Below are positions 53,959 through 61,312 of a stretch of 64,000 nt of DNA, in pieces (the first letter of the stretch is position 1; the number at the start of each line of letters is the position of its first letter). The stretch covers positions 62,001 to 126,000 of the forward strand of contig JAFLTQ010000005.1 in NCBI GenBank assembly GCA_022510385.1, written 5' to 3'. The notes under the pieces are model-generated. The model was not told the origin of the DNA and did not search any database. It saw only the letters and a list, made by a program, of their open reading frames with translations. Source of the DNA: Muribaculaceae bacterium (lineage in GTDB: Bacteria > Bacteroidota > Bacteroidia > Bacteroidales > Muribaculaceae). The translations under genes were made by a program, and so were the position numbers.

Positions 53959-56499
53959 ATGATACGCATAATTTCACTTATTATGGCATTGTTCACTGTT
54001 TTAGCGGTTAATGCCGAGACATTTTCATATAAATTCTATTCCATACCCCTTTCAAAGGCGATTCTGAAAATTGCAGAAGAACATCCTGATATTGACATCA
54101 ACTTTATATACAACGAACTTGAAAATTACAAAATCAGTACAACCGTCCATGCTGATAATCCTTATGATGCCTTGCGTCAGGTGATAGGACTAAATCCGGT
54201 AACTGTAGTTAAATCTAAAAACACTTATTATGTTGAAGCACTGCAACATGGGAAGTTCTGCTATACAGGCAGGGTTATAGGGAAAGATAATGAACCAATT
54301 GAGGCTGCCACAGTCTTGGTTATGGAACCAAAGGATTCTGTTGTGTTGACTTACGGTATAACCAATGAAAAAGGTTATTTCAATATTCCCTGTGACAAAT
54401 CCGGTGTCATTGTCAAAATCACTTGCATGGGGTATAAACCATTTTACAAAAAATGTTATAATTTTTCCTTGGGAACTATTATAATGGAGGAACTTCCTAT
54501 TGTCTTGAAGACAGTACAAGTGGAGGGTGACAACGCTTTCTTATTTTCAGACCGTTCGGTCTATATCCCCAATACCAGACAAAAAAATTCTTCCCAGACA
54601 GGTCTGGAATTGCTTCAACGTATGGCTATACCTCAGCTGAGATCTACAGGTAGCGGAGGGATAGAAACAATTTCCGGAGAGAAAGTGAACCTCTATATTG
54701 ATTACCTTCCTGCAACTTCTTCAGATCTGACAGGGATGCGGATGCAGGATGTCCGTAAAGTGGAGTTTTATGAATATCCGTCTGATCCTCGATTTCACGG
54801 AGACCCGTATGTAGTTAATTTCATAATGGTACAATATGAATATGGTGGATATGTAAAGGGATATGGTGACGAGAATTTCATTTACAATTCAGGAGAATTA
54901 ACAGGTTATTTAAAGTTTCAATATAAAAGGATGACCTATGACTTATCTATAGGAGGTTATTATGCAAATGTCAACAACCAAGGGATGAATGAGAAGGAAA
55001 TTTACCGGTTGCCTCAAGAAGATGGAGAAATAAAGGAATTTGAAAGGGTCTCAGAGTTTGATAATGCAAAGTATAAAAACAATTTCTACTGGACTACTTT
55101 CAGGGCAACATATAAGTCAGATAAGATTACCATTAGCAATAATCTTTCCGGTAATTTTGACAACACTCCTAAGAATTATGAAAGGGGAAAAGTCTTTTAT
55201 AAACCGGAGGTGTTATCTTCTTCTCCTTATACCAATTTTAAAAGAAACAATGTAAATTCATTCGTTTACAACGGTAATTGGAACTTTATATTCAATGATA
55301 AGAACACTCTTTCAATAAATCCACTTTATTCGTATTCCCATACAGATCAGTTCACAGATTATATGATTGATGAGAGTAATCAATTCATAAATAAAGCCAA
55401 TGATAATTCAAACCAGGCTAAAATCACAGCTAACTATTCCCATTCTTTCAGATCCGGAAGTGTATTGAATATTACATTTCCGGCTTATGTGACATCCAAT
55501 ATCACCGATTATTCCGGCACAGCCGATTATAAAGGGAAGGCAACAACATACAGGGTTTATCCGGGAGTTTCCTACGGATTGACAAAAGATAAATACTATG
55601 TTTATGGAGGATTGGGCTATTCATGGGACCGCTCAACATATAACGGGATTACTGAAAACACATTCTTTCCATGGGCTGATCTTTCTTTAAGATATTCATT
55701 TAACAGGAAGAATTCGATTACTGCAGCCTTTCATTATTCAAGGTGGAATGCCGATGCAGCCTCACGAAGCGAAGTTATTATTCACTCCAATCCTCTTTTC
55801 AGTTATACGGGCAACCCCTATTTATATCCAGAAACAAGTTATGACTATGGCGTTTCTTATGTCTTCATACCCAATAATAAATTCAGACTCTCAGCTTATT
55901 ATAATGGGTGGACAGTTATTGACAGATATACCTATGATTATAAGCCGACTGAAAATGGCATCCTTAGGACAATCATCCAACCTGCCGGAAGATTTGCAAG
56001 ATCCCAATTTGGTTTATGGGCTTATACTTCCTTATTAGATGGTAACCTTCAAATAAGTGGCACCTTACAAGATATTCTTTTGCATAATGGCTTACCATAC
56101 AACTGGACGAAGAACTCACTCAATTTTGAGTTAGATGTTAACTACTATTTAAAAGATTTCTATTTCGGAGCCTGGTATCGGTCTCCTCAATCCGGGACAA
56201 GTAATAAAATGTCGGGCCAGTGGAAAACAGAAAAGAGCATGTATCACATTCAGGCAGGTTGGGCAAATTCTGATTGGAATATACGAATACTTTTCAGAAA
56301 CATATTCAATAAGAGTAGAAAATCTGATGAAGTGACTTTGACATCCCAATGGTATGATTCATACCAACAATATTATAGTCCGGGTCAACAATTCTGGTTT
56401 AAGATATCTGCCACATATACTTTTGGATTTGGCAAGAAGATCCAACGAGGGAATGAAGCTCAAAAGCAAACAGGAGTTTCCTCCGGAATCCTTAAATAA
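53959..56499 (+). CDS. STN-domain TonB-dependent transducer/outer-membrane receptor
   Basis: An 846-residue protein: signal peptide (1-21), secretin/TonB N-terminal STN domain (about 25-95, SIPLSKAILKIAEEHPDIDI), a carboxypeptidase-regulatory-like domain (about 100-180, VIGKDNEPIEAATVLVME), a plug-like segment and a long beta barrel. The STN domain of such receptors passes the ligand signal to the FecR-like anti-sigma factor encoded just before it. No SusD partner is adjacent, so the ligand may be a metal complex, peptide or small glycan. The ATG at 53959 is chosen; the earlier TTG overlaps the anti-sigma stop. Confidence 0.87.
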   Translation: MIRIISLIMALFTVLAVNAETFSYKFYSIPLSKAILKIAEEHPDIDINFIYNELENYKISTTVHADNPYDALRQVIGLNPVTVVKSKNTYYVEALQHGKFCYTGRVIGKDNEPIEAATVLVMEPKDSVVLTYGITNEKGYFNIPCDKSGVIVKITCMGYKPFYKKCYNFSLGTIIMEELPIVLKTVQVEGDNAFLFSDRSVYIPNTRQKNSSQTGLELLQRMAIPQLRSTGSGGIETISGEKVNLYIDYLPATSSDLTGMRMQDVRKVEFYEYPSDPRFHGDPYVVNFIMVQYEYGGYVKGYGDENFIYNSGELTGYLKFQYKRMTYDLSIGGYYANVNNQGMNEKEIYRLPQEDGEIKEFERVSEFDNAKYKNNFYWTTFRATYKSDKITISNNLSGNFDNTPKNYERGKVFYKPEVLSSSPYTNFKRNNVNSFVYNGNWNFIFNDKNTLSINPLYSYSHTDQFTDYMIDESNQFINKANDNSNQAKITANYSHSFRSGSVLNITFPAYVTSNITDYSGTADYKGKATTYRVYPGVSYGLTKDKYYVYGGLGYSWDRSTYNGITENTFFPWADLSLRYSFNRKNSITAAFHYSRWNADAASRSEVIIHSNPLFSYTGNPYLYPETSYDYGVSYVFIPNNKFRLSAYYNGWTVIDRYTYDYKPTENGILRTIIQPAGRFARSQFGLWAYTSLLDGNLQISGTLQDILLHNGLPYNWTKNSLNFELDVNYYLKDFYFGAWYRSPQSGTSNKMSGQWKTEKSMYHIQAGWANSDWNIRILFRNIFNKSRKSDEVTLTSQWYDSYQQYYSPGQQFWFKISATYTFGFGKKIQRGNEAQKQTGVSSGILK

Positions 56500-56961
56500 T
56501 TGAATTCATATTAGGTTACTTTTTTAGTATTTCCAAAATTTAGGGTATTTACCAATTTACTTGGATTAGATAGCTTAGGGAGGTCAGTAACAATGCTATC
56601 AAAAATTGGTATCGAAAGTGTCTTGTTGAATTGTCAAAATAATTTGGTAATGAAAAAATGTAAAAACATTATAGCACAAATGTTTAAATTGCTATTTTCT
56701 TCACTACCGTTTGTAACAACTTAATTCCAACTTGCGAAATTTAAATAATTATAGAAAAAAATAGAGGGAGGAGTGAACCAATTAAAGAGAAGTGTTGTTA
56801 TAATATCAGAAAATCGTTTCATGATGTTAGGTTAGTTTGAAAAGTATTATGGAAAAAGTAACGGCCGATGTGAATCGTCTGTTTTTTTTAATATTTCCCG
56901 GATTGTCGCAGACCCTCAATTTTCAATAATAACTTCAATCTCCTCTATCTTCGTATAATTA
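56500..56961. other. Gene-free interval after the TonB receptor
   Basis: About 460 AT-rich bp. A plus-strand 24-codon frame (56650-56724, MKKCKNIIAQMFKLLFSSLP) resembles the start of a signal peptide but ends early; it could be a remnant. No terminator, promoter or RNA was recognised. Confidence 0.5.
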
Positions 56962-57996
56962 TCATAAATCTTTAAATATTTGGGTAATTCGTGGCAATAA
57001 ATCGGAGGGCGTGCTCCAGGAGGTCACGAACCTTACCTTGGATTCTTCTTTCCCTGGAGGTCCCCAAAGCTCAAAAGAGACTTTCCCTTTTAATTTATCT
57101 ATTATTTGATTAGGAATAATGAAAAATTGCTGATTGGTTGGCGAATTAATAAACGTCTTAAATCCTTTACTCTTCAGAAATTCTTTTAATTGCGATGCCA
57201 AGTCCACTCCATACTTTCCTATTCTGCCGTATAGTTCATTACTAAACAGAGTTTCAAATTGCACACCCAAAAGTCTCCCTTTAGCCAAAAGACCTCCATG
57301 CAATTTCATTAAGGAGACGAAACGGGGCAACAAAACCTGCTCCCGGGCCACAATAGCTTCACCAAACATAGCTCCGCATTTTGTGCCTCCAATGTAAAAC
57401 ACATCGCAAAGTTGAGCAAGTTCTTTAAGGGTTACATCGTTATCGGGAGCTGCAAGTCCATAGGCCAATCTTGCACCGTCGATATATAAGGGAATATTAA
57501 ATTGTCGGCACACTGAGTAGATTTCCTCCAGTTCTTTTTTTGAGTAAAGTGTGCCGAGTTCCGTGGGGAAGGAGATATATACCATACCGGGCCTCACCAT
57601 GTGTTCATGAGTGTCGTCGGCATAAAAATCTCTCAAGTAATTTTCTATCCGGCTACCACTGATTTTCCCTTCTTGATTCTGAAGTGTCAGGATTTTATGT
57701 CCCCAGGCTTCCACAGCTCCGGCTTCGTGCACATTTATGTGGGAAGAGTCGGCAGCAACGACTCCGTCGTTGCGGTGTAATAATCGGTCAATCACCGTGG
57801 CATTCGTCTGAGTGCCCCCTGTCATAAAGTAACAAGCCCCCTCGGGAATTCCACACGCTTCCAATATAAGTCGCCGGGCTCTACGAGTGAAATCCTCTTC
57901 ACCGTAGCCGGGAGTGTGTAGCTTATTCGTGGCTGACAGAGCCTCCAATATTTCAGGATGGCATCCGGCCATATAGTCAGTATCCAAATATATCAT
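56962..57996 (-). CDS. Low-specificity threonine aldolase-type lyase
   Basis: A 344-residue fold-type I PLP enzyme of the beta-eliminating lyase/threonine aldolase family, which splits threonine into glycine and acetaldehyde. Motifs are FMTGGTQTNATVIDRLL (N-terminal), the Asp-containing PLYIDGARLAYGL and the PLP lysine in YIGGTKCGAMFGE. The start ATG at 57996 overlaps the stop of the NhaC-type gene by 4 bp (ATGA), so they are translated together. The family includes several related lyases, so the exact substrate is moderate. Confidence 0.85.
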   Translation of the reverse strand: MIYLDTDYMAGCHPEILEALSATNKLHTPGYGEEDFTRRARRLILEACGIPEGACYFMTGGTQTNATVIDRLLHRNDGVVAADSSHINVHEAGAVEAWGHKILTLQNQEGKISGSRIENYLRDFYADDTHEHMVRPGMVYISFPTELGTLYSKKELEEIYSVCRQFNIPLYIDGARLAYGLAAPDNDVTLKELAQLCDVFYIGGTKCGAMFGEAIVAREQVLLPRFVSLMKLHGGLLAKGRLLGVQFETLFSNELYGRIGKYGVDLASQLKEFLKSKGFKTFINSPTNQQFFIIPNQIIDKLKGKVSFELWGPPGKEESKVRFVTSWSTPSDLLPRITQIFKDL

Positions 57997-59309
57997 ATTG
58001 CAATTGATTTTTTCTGTTTATACACAGGCCGACGGCTGACTATGGAAATCCCTACTACACCGGCCAGAATCCAGGGATAAAAAAGATAAGGCCACGGTGC
58101 CGAAGGGGGTATGCCGGCCAACGAAGTGGCTAATAGTGTCTGTGCACCGTATGGTATCAGACATTGAACGATACACGAAGACGTGTCGAGGAGAGAAGCG
58201 CTTCTACGTGCGGAGATATTAAAACGCTCTGATATTCGTTTAGAAATCGAGCCGACTGTAAGGATTGCAACTGTATTATTTGCGGTGCACAAATTCACGA
58301 TGCCTACCAATGCTCCGATAGCTGCCTGAGCTCCCCTCTTGCCTTTGATACCTTTTGACAACCAGGATAATAATGCCTCGATACCTCCGGCTCCCTTTAT
58401 AAGGCCCAACATACCCGCTGCCATAAGAGTTATTATCGTTAAATTTCCCATCCCTTCTATCCCTGCTCCCATGAATCCTAAAATCTCAAAAATTCCATAA
58501 CCAGAAATCAAAGCGAGTACAATTGCAAGAATCAGACCCGAAATCAGAGTTATTGAAACGTTTACACCTGCTACAGCCAACCCGATTACCGTCATGTAGG
58601 GTAAAACGAGCCAAGGATTAGATGGCATCGTATGCGGATGGTCGGCTATTGGAAAGTCTCCGAATATATAAATGGCAAATGTGATTAGTGCCGCCGGTAA
58701 AGCCAGGAATAAATTGGCTTTGAATTTTTCATTCATCTTGCAACCCTGAGTTCGAGTAGCCGCAATTGTGGTGTCGGAGATAAACGACAGGTTGTCGCCG
58801 AAGAAAGAACCCCCTAACACTATAGCAACGAAAAATGCTACATCTGCCCCGATTGAATTGGCAAAGTTCACAGCCAATGGTGTTAACGCAACAACGGTGC
58901 CAACCGATGTGCCGATAGCCATGGAGATAAAGCAAGCTGCCATAAAGAGGCCCGGCATTACAAAGGTAGAGGGTAATTGATTGATGGTTATTGCCACTGT
59001 GGCCTCCACGGCCCCGGTTTTATCCGCTACGGCAGCAAAACTCCCGGCAAGGATAAAGATCCACACCATGTATAATACATTGGTATCTCCCGCCGCTCGT
59101 GCAAACGTTTCAACACGCTCAGGAAAAGGTCTGTCTCTAAATATCCAAAGAGCCCACACTGTGGCCGCAAGCAATGCCACTGATATCGGAATCTTATAAA
59201 AGTCACCCACTATTAAGGATATCACCACATAAAGCCCCAAGAATACAATCAAAGGGCTCAACGACATTATTTTCCTTGGGAGACTCAGATTATTTCTATC
59301 TTCGCTCAA
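57993..59309 (-). CDS. NhaC-family sodium/proton antiporter-type transporter
   Basis: A 438-residue membrane protein with about eleven hydrophobic helices, including MSLSPLIVFLGLYVVISLIV and the conserved GGSFFGDNLSFISDTTIAAT, a signature of the NhaC/NhaD ion-transporter superfamily. Members exchange sodium for protons, and some take organic substrates such as malate/lactate or amino acids. The 4-bp overlap with the threonine aldolase gene suggests that it could serve amino acid metabolism. A -7 box TAACTTTG (minus strand 59337-59330) lies before it, without a clear -33 box. Confidence 0.87.
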   Translation of the reverse strand: MSEDRNNLSLPRKIMSLSPLIVFLGLYVVISLIVGDFYKIPISVALLAATVWALWIFRDRPFPERVETFARAAGDTNVLYMVWIFILAGSFAAVADKTGAVEATVAITINQLPSTFVMPGLFMAACFISMAIGTSVGTVVALTPLAVNFANSIGADVAFFVAIVLGGSFFGDNLSFISDTTIAATRTQGCKMNEKFKANLFLALPAALITFAIYIFGDFPIADHPHTMPSNPWLVLPYMTVIGLAVAGVNVSITLISGLILAIVLALISGYGIFEILGFMGAGIEGMGNLTIITLMAAGMLGLIKGAGGIEALLSWLSKGIKGKRGAQAAIGALVGIVNLCTANNTVAILTVGSISKRISERFNISARRSASLLDTSSCIVQCLIPYGAQTLLATSLAGIPPSAPWPYLFYPWILAGVVGISIVSRRPVYKQKKSIAI

Positions 59310-59571
59310 TTCTTTCTTGTTTGCTGATGCAAAGTTAATTAAAACGGAGGGAATTTTTGCGACATAAGAAAAATCGGCCGATCATTGCCCTTTTTTAATG
59401 AAAATTGGTGATGAGGGCTCGCAGAGAATGCGAATATATGTGTTAGATCAAGGAGGAGGGAACTGTAGATAACTTTTTTGAAAAATTAAACTCGAGTTTA
59501 AGAAATTAAACAGTAGAAATTTTGTAACTTTACAAACTGAAAGGAATAAGGAGAAATTTTATTAAAATTTA

Positions 59572-60522
59572 ATGATTCAAAGAGAAGAAATAGGGCTCCC
59601 CTATCACGTTCCGGCACTTTTGAATGAATCGATAGAACTCCTCTCCATCCAACCCGGAGGAATCTACATCGATGTCACCTTCGGAGGAGGGGGTCATTCA
59701 CGCGCCATCTTGAAGGAATTAAATGAAAATGGCCGACTTTTCTCTTTTGACCGCGACATGGATGCCTACGAGAATCGTATAGATGATGAAAGATTTACAT
59801 TTGTACATGGAAATTTTCGGCATATCTTAAATTTCATGCGTTATTACGGTTTAGAAAAAGTAGATGGTATACTTGCAGATTTCGGAGTGAGTTTCCATCA
59901 TTTTGATACTCCTGAACGTGGTTTTTCGTTCCGGGCAGACACTCCGCTTGACATGCGCATGAACCAACAATCCGGCAGAACGGCAGCACAACTGATATCG
60001 GAGACAGATGAGCAGGGTATTTTAGATATTCTTCGTTCATATACCGACCTTAAGAAACCCGGATTGGTTGCGAAATCACTTGCAGCCGCTAAAGAAAATG
60101 GGCCGATAGCAACCACGGGAACTTTGGTGGAAAGTGTGAGAGGTGCGTTAGACCCTCGCCAGGAAAAGAAAGAGTTGGCACAGGTGTTTCAAGCGATTAG
60201 GATAGCGTTGAATCAAGAGAATGAAGATCTTCGTTTATTTCTTGCCTCATGTGAGCAAGCCCTAAGACCCGGGGGAAGACTTGTGACGCTTACTTATCAT
60301 TCAATGGAAGACAGGATGGTTAAAAATTTCATGAAAACCGGTAATGTTGAAGGGAAAGAGGAAAAGGATTTTTATGGTCGGGTCAGGAGTCCCTGGAAAA
60401 TGATAACAAGGAAACCGATAGAGGCAACATCAGAAGAGGTTGCAATTAATCCGAGGTCGAGAAGTGCAAAATTAAGGGCCGCGGAAAGGGTGGTGGGTGA
60501 AGTTGTGAGTTGTGAGTTGTGA
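59572..60522 (+). CDS. rsmH: 16S rRNA (cytosine-1402-N4)-methyltransferase RsmH
   Basis: A 316-residue SAM-dependent methyltransferase, first gene of the division cluster here. Motifs: YIDVTFGGGGHSRAIL for SAM binding (residue about 33), DGILADFGVSFHHFDTPERG, DMRMNQQSG and TYHSMEDRMVKNF. The last six residues (VVSCEL) are encoded by the heptamer repeat that begins at 60501, so the natural C terminus has been rewritten. A symmetrical TTTGTAA-CT-TTACAAA lies 36 bp before the ATG. The usual first gene mraZ is not present upstream. Confidence 0.94.
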   Translation: MIQREEIGLPYHVPALLNESIELLSIQPGGIYIDVTFGGGGHSRAILKELNENGRLFSFDRDMDAYENRIDDERFTFVHGNFRHILNFMRYYGLEKVDGILADFGVSFHHFDTPERGFSFRADTPLDMRMNQQSGRTAAQLISETDEQGILDILRSYTDLKKPGLVAKSLAAAKENGPIATTGTLVESVRGALDPRQEKKELAQVFQAIRIALNQENEDLRLFLASCEQALRPGGRLVTLTYHSMEDRMVKNFMKTGNVEGKEEKDFYGRVRSPWKMITRKPIEATSEEVAINPRSRSAKLRAAERVVGEVVSCEL

Positions 60523-60561
60523 GTTGTGAGTTGTGAGTTGTGAGTTGTGAGTTGTGAGTTG
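60501..60561. repeat. Heptamer tandem array across the rsmH stop
   Basis: Eight perfect 7-bp units AGTTGTG (60501-60556) plus a partial unit. The first three units form the end of the rsmH frame, including its stop codon. Confidence 0.92.
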
Positions 60562-60606
60562 ATGGTTTTGAGTTTATAGTTTTTAGAGAAAACGGGAAAA
60601 GGAGAA

Positions 60607-60993
60607 ATGGGAAAGCAGACCGAAAGGAAGAAGAAGGGTGGCAATGCGAAGAAAAAGCGCATAGGGACGGTTCCGAAAGAGTTGATGCAGGACATGCGTT
60701 ACGGGCGGAGCTTGTCACTGGAATTTTTTCGGCAAAATGCATGGTTGCTCATGCTGTTTGTAATAGCAATCATAGCTCTGATGGGATTGCGATATAAGAC
60801 AAAGACTAAGATGGAGGAAATCAAAAGTCTGACTGTTGAGTTGCAGAGGGCAGAAAGCAGCAAACTTCAAGAAAAGGCTGCCTATATGTCACTAATCCGG
60901 GAGGCAGAGATGAAGAAATTGGTTGATGAAAAAAAATTGGGACTTCAGTTTCAGGAAACACCTCCTTATGAGTTAGTGATAAGTAATAAGTAA
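60607..60993 (+). CDS. ftsL: FtsL-like cell-division protein
   Basis: A 128-residue bitopic membrane protein: a basic Lys/Arg-rich cytoplasmic start (KQTERKKKGGNAKKKR), one transmembrane helix at about residues 45-62 (NAWLLMLFVIAIIALMGL) and a periplasmic coiled coil (KMEEIKSLTVELQRAES). Layout and position between rsmH and the FtsI gene identify it as the FtsL-type partner of the divisome. The last residues (SNK) and the stop codon lie inside the first heptamers of the following minisatellite. The start is the ATG at 60607, 84 bp after rsmH. Confidence 0.82.
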   Translation: MGKQTERKKKGGNAKKKRIGTVPKELMQDMRYGRSLSLEFFRQNAWLLMLFVIAIIALMGLRYKTKTKMEEIKSLTVELQRAESSKLQEKAAYMSLIREAEMKKLVDEKKLGLQFQETPPYELVISNK

Positions 60994-61277
60994 GAAGTAA
61001 GAAGTAATAAGTAAGGAGTTGTGAGTTGTGAGTTGTAAGTTGTGAGAGAAGGAGGGTATAGAGGAAGACACCTTCGACGAAAGACCGATGTAAAACACGA
61101 AGTAATAAACAATAAGTAAGAAGTAAGGAGTTGTGAGTTGTGAGTTGTGAGCTGTGAGTTGGGAGTTGTGAGAGAAGGAGGGTATAGAGGAAGGCACCTT
61201 CGACGAAAGACAGATGGAAGGAGTAAGGAGTTGTAAGTTGTGAGTTGTGAGTTGTGAGTTGTGAGTTGTGAGTTGTG
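60982..61277. repeat. Composite heptamer minisatellite between ftsL and ftsI
   Basis: Three runs of 7-bp units (60982-61044, 61101-61170, 61222-61277), each changing from AGTAAKA-type to AGTTGTG-type units, are separated by two copies of a 49-bp block (61042-61090 and 61168-61216; 2 mismatches). The 49-bp copies are 126 bp apart, so both block (7x7) and period (18x7) are multiples of seven. The array is intergenic and begins within the ftsL 3' end. Confidence 0.9.
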
Positions 61278-61312
61278 ATTTTTAAGAAGGGAAAAAAGAG
61301 AGGGAAGAGTAT

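Noticed and set aside
48773..56499. SusC/SusD polysaccharide utilization locus
   Set aside because: No SusD-like gene or glycan-degrading enzyme is present; the two barrels stand without such partners.
56650..56724. 24-codon frame resembling a signal peptide
   Set aside because: Stops early and no continuation is seen in other frames; at most a remnant.
46000..56961. Prophage or integrative element
   Set aside because: The region is AT-richer and accessory in content, but no integrase, transposase, phage or conjugation gene or flanking repeat was found.
60372..60742. Minus-strand frames of about 100 codons across the rsmH end
   Set aside because: Same repeat artefact, overlapping the well supported rsmH and ftsL genes.
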